Assembly: GCA_030512335.1 (NCBI GenBank)
Contig: JAULSU010000001.1
Location: forward strand, 2,790,001-2,854,000
DNA: 64,000 bases
DNA from: Immersiella caudata
Taxonomy: Eukaryota; Ascomycota; Sordariomycetes; Sordariales; Lasiosphaeriaceae
Direction: 5' to 3'
Shown here: piece by piece, positions 33,701 through 44,429 of the stretch
Layout: the number at the start of each line of letters is the position of its first letter
Numbering within the stretch: position 1 is the stretch's first letter
Notes under the pieces: model-generated
The model's input: the letters and a program-made list of their open reading frames with translations, nothing else
Databases searched by the model: none
What the model was told of the DNA's origin: nothing
Program-made: the position numbers and the translations under genes

Positions 33701-36700
33701 TGACATCCCGCAGGATTATCGTAGGCATTGCGCAGCCGGCCGCCTGTGTTGTTCCCTACTCCAAACGCAGGCATGTGTCATCAATACTGCCAGTTGATAC
33801 AGATTTTGAGACGGCTTGCTGCCAGTCCCCCAGCTAAGGTTCTACCCGCGGGTGTTGCCGCATAGCTGGGCTCTTCAGATCGGACAACTCACCAGTTTGA
33901 CGATTTCGGCACTTCCTCCGTGCCTTGCGCCGGGATTTGGGCGCGGGGTGGCGTGGAAACGCCAAGGTTACCCGGCTGCCGGCCGGAGCGAGACCGGAAG
34001 CGGGCGAAACATTGCCAGGCCCTTGCCTTGATGTTCTACCCCAAACGCCCTTCCTGGAACTCAGACTCCAACCCGGCCAGATAGATGCAAAGTCGAACGG
34101 AACGCGAGCTGATCAATCGACAGCTGAACGGGAAGTTAGCAAAACAAGCCACGATTGAAGTCGCTGTGTTGGGCAAAACCTCAAACATTCGAACCGATAT
34201 CCAATCCGGCCCGTCTTTGTGGAACTCAAAGATGAATTGCCTGCGAGTGTAGTCCATGCGTCCTGGCCACCACTCCATTCTGCCTGCCCGGTTTATGCGA
34301 CGCATCTTGGAGGGTCAGATAGAGTGATCTGCCGTCCATCAGATCTCAGGACCTCTGAACCCGGCACGGGTTGAAATAGTGGAGCCCGAACCCGTCTTCA
34401 ATGTGACGACGGCGATAGGATCAAAGCACCGCGGCCCCACATGAATACCTTTACCTCCACGTATTGCTTCTCATCTGTGGGCTGGCATGCGAGCTGCAAG
34501 CACGACACCATGTCGTCTGCTCTGGAGCCACGCCATCGCCCGTTTGACCAGTGGGGTGCGCAAAAAGATATCTACCTCCTTCTGGTGGATATGGTGAATC
34601 GATTTGCACCAAGTTATCGATGGGGCCTCATGCCGCCAGCCATCTGCGCTGTGAGCGAGGTGCGGGCGGATGGGATCGATATACAGAACGGGGAAAGGCT
34701 GTGGGTGGCTGCGCTCCATCATCCATCAAATTCCCGTTTTGCGGGGTGAGGGGACACGGGGCATCCAAAAAGCAGTAGCGTGTACAGTATGTTTTAGCAC
34801 TTCCTCCAGCGGCGGCGATATGATTTGACGAATACAGGTGAGGAAGGAATACCACGGTAAAGTGATGGCACCTACCGAGATACCTGAGTCTACTTCACCT
34901 GCAACGGGTTTCAAGTGGAGGTCAAAAACCGCCCTGACTGTGGGTGAAAACACGCACCATGGTCAACCATCTTGCTGACCATCTCTCTGCGGTTGCAAAT
35001 CATCGCCATGCAGGTGGCCTGTCTCGCTACAAGTTTCCCTTCCTTCCGCATAGATCTAGATCTTCCGCCGTCCCGTTTCAGCGCCCATGCCGTCTACCTA
35101 GATGCCTAACGTCGATGAACCGCCGATCGTTCAGCAAGAACAGGTACCTGGGAGTTATCGTCACAAAGCCCCCCTCGTTTTCGGAGTACGTCTCGTCTCA
35201 GCCCAGACGTTTTGCGCGGGACATTTGAGAGCGAGCTGGGCCAGACGCGGCGCCGTCCGGGATTCCCGGGCAGCCCTCGTCATTGGCCATGCCGAAATTT
35301 TCCTGCGCCTGTTTGCCAGCTGCCCGATTGGCTGCACCATCCAGACACAACACCAAATGGCTGCCAGAGCTACATCAAGGAAGGCAGCTTGCCTTCCTGC
35401 ACGAGACCACAACGAACACACACGGGTAATATGTCGAACATCGCAAGCAGCGGCTCGCTGCAGCAATGCAGATTTTGCCGTGAGGGGCACTTCTTTCACC
35501 CGACCGACGTCACCGCAAACCGATATTGAAACTGGATGGTCGCTTGCCAGTGACGAGTGACTTGACCATTGGACTGGACTGGACTGCCACCCCACCAGCC
35601 GTTTGACAACAACCCCTCAAGGTCAGGGTCGCCCCAGCGCCGGTTGGCGGCCGACACTGCGGCCAGGCCCGGCGAGGCAACCATTCCCAGCGCAGGGCAG
35701 ACGGGCATTGGCCCGAGGAAGACGGCAGGCACATCCGGTCCGGAGGCCCAGGATTGGCGCGGTATCTTCACGGGATTCTAGCCCGTCGAACTTGGCGGAC
35801 CTGCACAGCTTACCTGTCAGCTACTGGATGAAGACGCGTCGGCTTCTCTTTCGCAGCCGTTTGCGTGCTACAACAAGCTTCGATCCCCCGCGCGGCACCA
35901 GCTTAGGCGTTGCGGTCTTGCTGCGGGTCTCCGTCCGGTGCTACGCTACCAGGCCGACAGCGTGCGGTATCTCCTGCTTTGTCACCTCGTCGTCTCCCGC
36001 GGTGGATGCCCTCTGAGACACTTGATGCCGAAGCGCAGAATCTCCGCCATGCGGCATTTGGATCTAGATCGTCAAGAGGCACGGGCTGCTGCAAATGGCG
36101 GGCCTACCGTACCTTCCAAGGCTGGTCTTTCCACAGAATGGTCACTCTGTGCAGCCCGCTTCATGCGACATAGGGTTGGACCGAGCACAGCTTTCTCTAG
36201 GGTAGTGGCCGAAATCCCTCAGGAGGATTTGTGCACCAGCAGAAGTCGGTAAGCCATATCACCTCACCGACGACACTGAGAGCTGAGCCGTCGAGGTGCA
36301 GCAAGGGCGTACTCATCGAAACCAGTTCTTGTCCAGCACCAGCCCATAATACCAGCCGATGGTGTAGCTAATAATGCTCGTCCTCATAGTATTTACGGAC
36401 CCGAACCGGTTGCTCCTCCAACCTCCGTAAATAAACCCATCCAGGTGTAGAGGCAAAATATATATTGCGAACTGCAATCCAATCCGCGGGAAACTCTATG
36501 ACCCCCGACCCTCGCTCTCGCCTGGTGGGAATTTATCTCCCTCGTCCCACCACTGTCATACCAACCTGTGCCTTAGTTGTACATCATCCACCATGCACGT
36601 TGGTCAGATAGGTAACGGTACCCGACTACGTATCGCATCACCGACAAACCAGAGCAGGGAGTATGATAGCCCACAGTCTCCCTTCTCTTCCCTCGATGTA

Positions 36701-37294
36701 ATGAATGATCTGCCACGCGAGATTCTCCGGCGGATATCCCGTATAAGCAAAGCCGCGTTCCGTGCCGCGCGCCCGCGCCGCAACCCCGAAGGCGTTTTGC
36801 CCCGACGACGATAGGGAGCGCCGAGAATGTTCACTCCCTGACTCACCATCGTGGTTTGACCCGCTCGCTGGGTTATGAGTGGGAGATAACGATGCTCGGT
36901 GCAGCCGCTGTCAGTATGCGGCATTGCGGCGTGGAGTGCGATGATGTGTCAGGACGCCTGCTACTTATGCAGAAGGACTTTGCTTCACATCGGTTTTCTT
37001 GATCAGGCATCAACTAGCCTGGTTAGGGCAACCAGAGATACCCGACAGTATGGATCTTTAATCTATTATCATCATCTCATGGCCCAAGCCATCTTGGCCA
37101 TCATGCGCTGCTCGCCCAGGCTAAATAAACTCCCCAAAAAAAGAAAAAAAAAGACGAAATCCTCTGGCTGGCATTTACACCCGAAGCCAGCATTGATATG
37201 GAGGCCAATGGTCCTCCGTCCGCCTATTACTACTAGTGTAGACTACCATGGCGGTGTTTGACTTCTCTTTGAAGAACCCCACCAGCACAATCCC
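30715..37294. other. Long gene-free stretch upstream of otubain
   Basis: 6.6 kb without any frame I can assign. It has simple-sequence patches: CAG/ACA-rich at about 31285-31315, and (GGT)n followed by (GCT)n at about 32655-32690. Frames up to 236 codons exist (for example 31355-32065 plus) but show no domain, signal peptide or codon bias. It may hold the long regulatory region of the otubain gene, non-coding transcripts, or eroded genes. Confidence 0.4.
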
Positions 37295-38854
37295 CTAATG
37301 CAGCGGGAGGTTCATATAGCCCCCTTGGGACTTGTAGTTGCCCCTACGGACTCTTCCTGACCCTCTGGGATTGGATCTCAAGAGGTCCATCCCTGCAATG
37401 TCTCCAAGTTGATCCGAGAAGTTCGTCAGCTCTGGCGCTGGTGCCCGGAATCCGTCAGCTTCTTTGAAGATTGAGGCAAACAAATCTCCCACCGAGTTGG
37501 ATAACCCTTGGATTGCCTTGGCGCGATCAGCGTCGGCGCGGGACTCGATTTCCAGAGTACTAGTATGCTCATCGATCCGCCCCTGGACACGGCCGGCAAC
37601 GATCAGGTAGCTCACAATGTCCTGGACCTCGGGCTCGCCGATGCGAAGATGCTTCGCAATCCAACCGAGACGCATCCGTGTGTAAGGAGCAATCAGCTTG
37701 AGGACGGCCTTGGTGCGCATGTTGCGGGTGACCTCGTCAATGTTCTCAGCAATGAAGGGATCTGATAGCAGCTCCGTATTCTTCTGGAGGACGTCCTCGT
37801 ACTTGTAGATGTCATCGCGCTGGTACGCATCGACAAGGTCAGTCATGGCAGCAATCCTAGGGTCGTTCTTATACGGCTTCGTCTCCTGGCTGTCGAAGGG
37901 ATTGATGTCCGATTTCATCAGCATAGTGGTGAGCAGGAGATACTTCAGAACTTGGATGCGTCTCAAATCGCCGGCTTCATCGTAGTTTCGGAAGGACTCG
38001 AAGAAATCGCTCTGCGCGTCTTTCCAGTTCTCCTCGCTCATATGCATCTTGCCGCCGCACTCGCGGATGATGCCTTGGATCTTCGGGTGAGGAACGGCAG
38101 ACCGGACCTTGAGGGCCTTTTGGTAAAGCACCTTCAACTGGTTGTTGTTTCGTGTTTCCGAGTACATTTGGATTTCCAGAGCGTAGATCTCGAGAGAGTA
38201 TGTGCCCTTGCTGGGATCGTCACTCCCGTCCTCTTTCTGGCATGCGCGGTGGAGCTCCCTAAGCTTCCGGGCCACAGCGTGGTAGTCTTTTCGATCTAGA
38301 AGAAGCCTGGCCAGTTTGATGTTGGTCTTGAGCCACAGGCGCTCATTGTTGGTGCTTTGGAAACACTGGAGTGTGAGGGAGTAGAACTGCTCGATACATT
38401 TCACCGCTGCGGGGTTGTCGGAGCCCTTCTCGATGAAGTTGAGCATATTGTCGATTGACTTTTCTGAGTAGTTGCGCGTGACTGCCGATTTCACATATGT
38501 GAGCAGCTCCTTGTAGTGTTCAATAGCCTATACAGCTTCGGTCAGTTCCTCAGCTCATCCTGGCATACTATGCGATGGGGAGGGGCTTGCACCAACATCT
38601 TGGTATCGCCGCAGCTTGAACTCTAGTTTGATTGCTTGTTTGAGACCCTTGAAGCCCCATTCTCCCTTCTCCTGCTCCAGAGGAGGTATCCCTAGGAATT
38701 CGTTGACGGCTTCTTCTGGGTCGGTTGTCTTGGTCTGTTTCGCATTGTAGTACTTGTTCTCGATGTCAACGTCGCCGTTATCGTCCTCTTCTTCATCCTC
38801 ATACTCGAAGTCATACTCCTCATCGGAGGCCTGCATAAAATCGTCGTCCGACAT
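37295..38854 (-). CDS. csn2: COP9 signalosome subunit 2 (Csn2)
   Basis: Exons 38854-38597 and 38527-37295; 1491 nt, 496 residues. It is a PCI-domain scaffold subunit of the COP9 signalosome, which removes Nedd8 from cullins. The acidic N-terminus (MSDDDFMQASDEEYDFEYED) is typical. The spliced segment RRYQDAIEHYKELLTYVKSAVTRN (given here in part: YKELLTY, then SAVTRNYSEKSIDNML) matches the conserved Csn2 core. Helical repeats follow and the winged-helix PCI end contains APYTRMRLGWIAKHL. The intron donor read from frame is GTTGGT, weaker than the GTAAGT type used elsewhere; a phase-0 join there is the only one that keeps the family sequence. Start sites of csn2 and cwc25 are divergent, 473 bp apart. 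Confidence 0.93.
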
Positions 38855-39327
38855 GGCGAATAATGGGAGCCCGAGCGGGGGTTGGTTGTGCTTTTTTTTC
38901 CTGGGAGTTGATGGAGTGCAGGTGATCGAGAGCTGTTGCAAGGTCGCCTTGTCACGACGTTCTGTAAGGCTGAAGCTTAGAGGCGTGGATTGGCGGAGAA
39001 ATCAATGTGGGGTAGATGCTTATCTATTGGCCAGGAGGCGACCCACCCACTGCGTCTGTGCAGGTGCCCCGCCTCATCGCATTTATGCAAGTAAGCAAAC
39101 TCTAACTTGGTCATTGCCACCACAACCAGCTGAGCCAGCGTAACGATTCCAAACACTTGCAAAGCGGCGCGCGGACAACAGAGACGGCATATCTTTTGCG
39201 CAGAATCATCTTGCAACTCTTTAAATATTCTCATCAAAGGCAAGCGACAACTGCGCATCGAGGATTCGGCGTCCTTGCACAGCAATTCTCCCAAGATCAA
39301 TCGTCGCGTTGCGACACCGCTGCCAAG
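38855..39327. promoter_or_regulatory. Bidirectional promoter csn2 / cwc25
   Basis: 473 bp separates the two divergent start codons. The region has no other coding content, so both core promoters must lie in it or in the leaders. Confidence 0.6.
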
Positions 39328-40668
39328 ATGGGTGCAGGAGATCTGAACATGAAGAAGAGCTGGCATCCCCAACGCTCGGGGAATGTCGCCGCCACTCAAA
39401 AGGCCGAAGCCGAAGCGATCGCAGAAAGAAAGAAGCTCCAACTGCGTCTTCAAGAGATCGAAGAGGAACGCCGAAAAGAGGAGATCCAGAAGACGTTGGA
39501 GGCAGCCGGCGGGAAGCGCAGAATAGATCGAGTGGAGTGGATGTATGCCGGCCCTCAGGACGGCCAAGTTGGTGATGCGGCTGAGAGTGAGGCCTACTTG
39601 CTTGGTAAGCGACGTATCGACAAGCTTCTTCAGGACAACGAGGTGAAGAAGTTATCGAAACAACCCAGCCAGGACAGCCTTGCCGTCCTTCCCGCGATCA
39701 ACAACGCGCGCGATGTGGCAACTAAGATCCGAGAGGATCCCTTACTGGCAATCAAGCGGCAGGAGCAGCAGGCGTACGAGGCGATGATGAATGATCCTAT
39801 CAAAAGGAGGCAGCTCCTAGCTTCCATGGGTATTGAGGATCCTCAACAGAAATCGAGTCGGAAAGAAGAGAAGAGGGATAGACACCGCCATCATCATCGG
39901 TCCCACCGATCTCATCGTGACGACCGGGACGATCGAGGTGAACGGTCCTCGCGTCGGCGCAGATCGGATTCTAGGGACGGTTCCCGAAGCCCTCGAGACT
40001 CGCGGAGCCCGCCGAGAAAGAAGCACGACAGTTCGAAGAGGCACAGGTCAAGAAGCCCACGAGGATATGAAGACGACACCGACGGACGATCTAGGCGAAG
40101 GAGGGATTCGTCAGGTGGAAGATTATACAGGTCGCGCTCCGCAGATTCCCCCCGAGGCAAGGGCCGGGACAGGGGAAAAAGACAGAATGGGTACAGCGAG
40201 GATCGGTCATATAGGCGAGACGATCCCGTGAGAGATGAATCCCGTTCACCATCTCCCGGGCCCCGGAGGAGAGATCGCTCCCCAGAGCGTGAGCGACCGG
40301 CACCTCGTTCTTACGAAAGTCGAGGGGATGACCGAGAGCGGACCTCCTACCGACCTCGCAGAGACTACAACGACGACAGCAGGACTGGACAGAATGCCAA
40401 AGCTCCTGCCGGTGCTGGTCCTACTCGAGAGGAGCAGGAGCAGGAGCGCGCGCGGAAGCTTGCTGCCATGCAGGAGGCAGCCACAGATCTGGACAAAGAC
40501 CGAGAGCGCCGTCTGGCGGCCATCGAAGAGAGCGAGAGAGTGCAGCGTGAGGCAGATGACCGGGCGCGCCAGCGAAACAAGAAGTACGGAGGGGACGCAG
40601 GCTTTACGAATAGTTTACACAGCAGAGCAGCTGATATGAAAGTGGCGGAAAGGATGCGGGCTCGCTAA
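39328..40668 (+). CDS. cwc25: Cwc25, spliceosome step-1 factor
   Basis: A single exon of 446 residues. Cwc25 joins the activated spliceosome after Prp2 and promotes branching. The start MGAGDLNMKKSWHPQ is diagnostic of the family (CIR N-terminal domain), followed by a charged helix and the conserved VEWMYAGP. The ATG at 39328 is chosen over the upstream open frame for this reason. Residues 95-165 carry KRRIDKLL and a QEQQAYEAMMNDPIKRRQL helix. Then comes a long Arg/Ser/Asp/His-rich region, as in many fungal splicing proteins, and a final helical stretch rich in Glu/Arg ending AERMRAR. Confidence 0.93.
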   Translation: MGAGDLNMKKSWHPQRSGNVAATQKAEAEAIAERKKLQLRLQEIEEERRKEEIQKTLEAAGGKRRIDRVEWMYAGPQDGQVGDAAESEAYLLGKRRIDKLLQDNEVKKLSKQPSQDSLAVLPAINNARDVATKIREDPLLAIKRQEQQAYEAMMNDPIKRRQLLASMGIEDPQQKSSRKEEKRDRHRHHHRSHRSHRDDRDDRGERSSRRRRSDSRDGSRSPRDSRSPPRKKHDSSKRHRSRSPRGYEDDTDGRSRRRRDSSGGRLYRSRSADSPRGKGRDRGKRQNGYSEDRSYRRDDPVRDESRSPSPGPRRRDRSPERERPAPRSYESRGDDRERTSYRPRRDYNDDSRTGQNAKAPAGAGPTREEQEQERARKLAAMQEAATDLDKDRERRLAAIEESERVQREADDRARQRNKKYGGDAGFTNSLHSRAADMKVAERMRAR

Positions 40669-42426
40669 GAGAAAGGAAGCATGGTTGTTGTCGTCTTCAA
40701 CTGAAACTTGTGGGGGGCGGTGGTCAACATTGACGCAGCCAAGTAATGGTAGGATAGTGATACCCGATAGTTGGTGTTGATATCACGAAGATGTGCTGGA
40801 TGCATTGTGTAGGTGGCGCTTGCAGGTAGAACTTGGCTTTGGGCGGCATACACAAAATATAGCATAACGTGGTATCGTATCCCAACTCCCCAGCTTTGCT
40901 GCTCGCTTATCGATCTCTTATGCATGACGGACGCACCACAGAAGTGTGTGGTTTGGAGCGGAAGATCCTCTGGGCCCGGAAAATCAGGCTATTTAAGCCG
41001 CATCATTGTTCTTTGGAGGCAAGCACAGGGAAACCAGGTGTTGAGACATGCACTGCGCATTACGTATGTTGACAATTCTCTGAGCGATGCGATGCGGCTC
41101 TTCCCACTCAGCTCCAGGCCCGCAAGAGAAATTTGGTTCGAGCCCCGCCAGATTTCCGGTTCTGCGGGCATCGTTGGTCTGAATGATGATGGGCCAATGT
41201 CGTGCTGCCGTGGTGGCTTGCGGCAGTGCGAGTGAGGTGGCGTACGGCCCTGGGGAGCGTATACGCAACTGGAAGGAGGAGCTTTGGACACGATTACCTA
41301 CCGATTGGTCTCCGCTAGTGGGTTACATTCCAGTTGCGCGCTAGAGTACTGGTAGTAGTAGCTCTTGCAGTAGACCGAGGTCGCTCGCCGCAGGTTGCGC
41401 TTTTCTTGCTCGTGGTGGTGGGTGGGGATGATAGCGGCGCTGTGCAAAAGGGGCGGGATTCAGTTGGCTGAGTGAGTGCCCCTTTTTCCGCGCTCTCTTC
41501 AGCGGCGCTGGCTGGGAGGAAATAGTTGTACCGCAAACCTGCACGGCGGATGCATGTCTGACTCGGGCCGTCGGCAAGGAAGGCTCACCTCTGACGAACT
41601 GTCCCGTCACCCATCATGGTAAACTTGTCGTTTCCCTACTTCCAAGGTCGCAACGACGGGCATTACTTGGAAGCGTTCGCCCTGAACCTCGGGATGGGGT
41701 CCGCTCCAATTGGTGTGGCCGTTGACGAACTGCCTTGATCTGGGAAAGGGCATTGCTGAAAGTACGGCCTACAAATCAACTATCAATCATATAATGCTGT
41801 CCAAATATAGCCGGCCTGGATCAGGATTAGGATGAGGACGTTTGTCGAGGCTATCCCGGCGTCGTCAATTGGGCACTGGATCGCCCCACTAACCCGCGCA
41901 GTGGCCCTCCTGTTGCTCGTGCCAGCATCCTGGTCGATGCGTTAGTGCTTGCGCTTTCAATTTCATTGACTTCATCTCCGGCTCGATTCCCGCCGCCATC
42001 CATTCGTACACCTTTACACTTTACGCCTTTCCACACTTTCGTTGCTGATTCTTGTCCACTTCTTTTTTTCCCGCCCATTCCTCTGGAACCTGTCGTAGGC
42101 TCGCACGCTCATTGTCAAAAAGTTTCAAGCGACCCCCGTCGAAGGGACCGAGCCGCTGTCTTTGGCGCGCGTGTCGAGCTTCGTTGTTTTCTCGTGCCTT
42201 TTCGCAACGCCATTACAGTTCAGCTTTAGGTTGCCCAGATATACGCGTGCAGCTGCCTCGCGCTCTTCTTTCCCTATTCGACCCACACGCTGTCTGCCCT
42301 CTTCGCAACGAATTTGCTCCGATCCCCGATTCTCAAACTCCGAGTGCAGGAAACGGTTGGCCCTGGCGGATCGCCACCAGTCGATCGACGCAATTGAACA
42401 TCTCGGTTTTTGAACGATAAAACACA
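40669..42426. other. Intergenic, rho3 upstream region
   Basis: 1.76 kb. The part close to rho3 (41.9-42.4 kb) is pyrimidine-rich, as expected of a leader. An ATG followed by a GTGAGC donor-like site on the minus strand near 41600 gives no continuing gene. Nothing else is supported. Confidence 0.45.
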
Positions 42427-43310
42427 ATGCCTTGCGGCATCGGGGGCTCCAAGACCGTGCAGCGCAAGCTTGTCTTGCTGTGAGTCCCTTTCGGCCTTCC
42501 CAATGCTTTGCTGGGGAGAGCGGTGCCAGCGATTTGCTCTGGCCTGCGAGCGTCGCAGAAGCTGACCGAGCTTGCGCAGAGGCGATGGCGCGTGTGGAAA
42601 GACTTCACTATTAAACGTTTTTACAAGGGGGTATGTTGGCCATGGGTCCTGTGTAAAGCTTCGGAGGCTCATCGATTCCCAGCTACTTCCCGACAGTCTA
42701 CGAGCCAACAGTATTCGAGAACTACGTCCATGGTGCGTTCGCTGCCCTACTCCCGAAGTCGTCTATGCGCCCCTGACCCTTTGAAATTTAGACATCTTCG
42801 TCGATAATGTACACATCGAGCTGTCGCTCTGGGACACCGCTGGCCAGGAAGAATTCGACAGGTTAAGGAGTCTCTCATACGGTAGGACGCTGTCGATCGC
42901 TTGCGCCTGGCTTGAGACTAATCCACAGCATAGACGACACAGATCTCATCATGCTCTGCTATTCCGTCGACAGCAAGGACTCACTCGAAAACGTCGAGAG
43001 CAAATGGGTGGGCGAAATTGCCGACAACTGCCCAGGAGTGAAGCTCGTCCTGGTTGCCCTGAAGTGTGACCTGCGCGAGGCAACCGACGAGGAGGAGGAT
43101 GGCGCCAACGAAGATGGGGCCCCAAGAGAGAAGAAGCCGATGATCAACTACGATCAAGGACTGGAGGTGGCGCGACGAATCCACGCCATGCGGTATCTCG
43201 AATGCTCGGCTATGCGCAATAGGGGAGTCAACGAAGCGTTCACCGAAGCCGCCCGCGTCGCCTTGTCGGTCAAGAAGGACCGCGAGGATTCCAAATGCGC
43301 TGTCATGTAG
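42427..43310 (+). CDS. rho3: Rho3-type small GTPase
   Basis: Five exons: 42427-42479, 42580-42630, 42683-42732, 42792-42881 and 42934-43310; 621 nt, 206 residues. Rho3 directs polarised exocytosis and actin at hyphal tips. Motifs: P-loop GDGACGKT at 19-26, switch I YFPTVYEPTVFENYV (split by introns), switch II WDTAGQEEFDRL, a Rho insert region with an acidic stretch (DEEEDGANEDG), ECSAM near the C-terminus, and a CaaX box CAVM at 203-206 for prenylation. Cys3 near the N-terminus may be palmitoylated, as known for Rho3 proteins. The last intron uses the second of two close AG acceptors (CACAG, then CATAG); only the CATAG choice restores SYDDTDL. Confidence 0.95.
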
Positions 43311-44429
43311 ACACGAGGATTCGCATTTTACCACACATGCTGACGGCGACGAACCGAGCAGGGGGGCAAGCCAGCACCTCAACGATTTCGCAAGCTTTTG
43401 ACAACAGCATCTTCCATCCAACGTCGCACTGTCATCACCACGGCCGATTTATTGTTTCTTTTAGTATCAGGCTTTCTGGCTCCTTCTCGGATTCGTTCGC
43501 GACCGAACTTGGCGGCCCCGACAGCTATATCCTTTTCTGCGTTTGTATATATTTTTAAACCCGGCCTCGACAGAAGTCCAGCCCCAGGGAGAGCTGGCGC
43601 CTATTTGCGTATGCACAAATTATTGGGACTTGCTTAGATACAGATTTGGCGGCATGGCGACATATCCTGCTTGACAAAACGGTCTCGTCCTAGCCCCGGA
43701 CATGTGCGATTGGGGCTTCGAAGAGCTGCGGAAGGACGAACTCAATAGCGACGATGAGCTTGGAGTTTATGTGTTTTTAATTCAGAGGTTGTTCGCAGGC
43801 GTTGGTTCCGAAATGAAAGTTGCGTTCGTGTCCCTCACGCAGACCCGGTGGCGAGAGCTCTACATAAAGTAATGCAAAGTTGAAGATTCCATGGCTTTAG
43901 GCTACTCTTCTAGATTCCTTGGTCCATCGGTTTTGAAATCGCAAGTCAAAGACTGGTTGGGGATGTTTGTAGATGGATCTCCGGGGATCTCTACTCTACC
44001 CCGCGGAATTGTGGTAGTTTGGGGGGTCGCTCCAGCGATAACGGCGATAACGTAATTAGCGATGGCGTCAGCAGCCGCTAGGGACCTCACCCTGACAATA
44101 AAATTTCTGTAAGTCGAGAGGCGAGCTCTGACTGGCCAATTCCGCACTTACAAAGAGGTAGGCGGCCACAGACGGAGATGTCTTTGCCTGGCATATCCGG
44201 CGAGACGATAAGGGACATCAGATGGCGACACTCCTGTCCTGAGTCAAATATCTTGATCAAGACCCTCCTCGACGCTCCTATATGGGCTCCTCAGACCCAG
44301 TTGAGAAGCTTCACGCCTCCCCTTTTTTTTTTGTTCTGACAACATCATTTGCGCTGCAATTTTCCTCGTGCCGCCGGAATTTGGATTAAGAACAACAGAA
44401 CTTTGGTGCCAGTGGCATCTTTCCGCGCA
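43311..44429. other. Intergenic, no gene seen
   Basis: 1.1 kb between rho3 and met1. Poly-T at about 44323-44332. Only shadow-like frames. Confidence 0.5.

Noticed and set aside
34036..34305. 89-codon minus-strand frame (MRRINRAGRMEWW...)
   Set aside because: Readable peptide but no family, no splice continuation and no coding bias.
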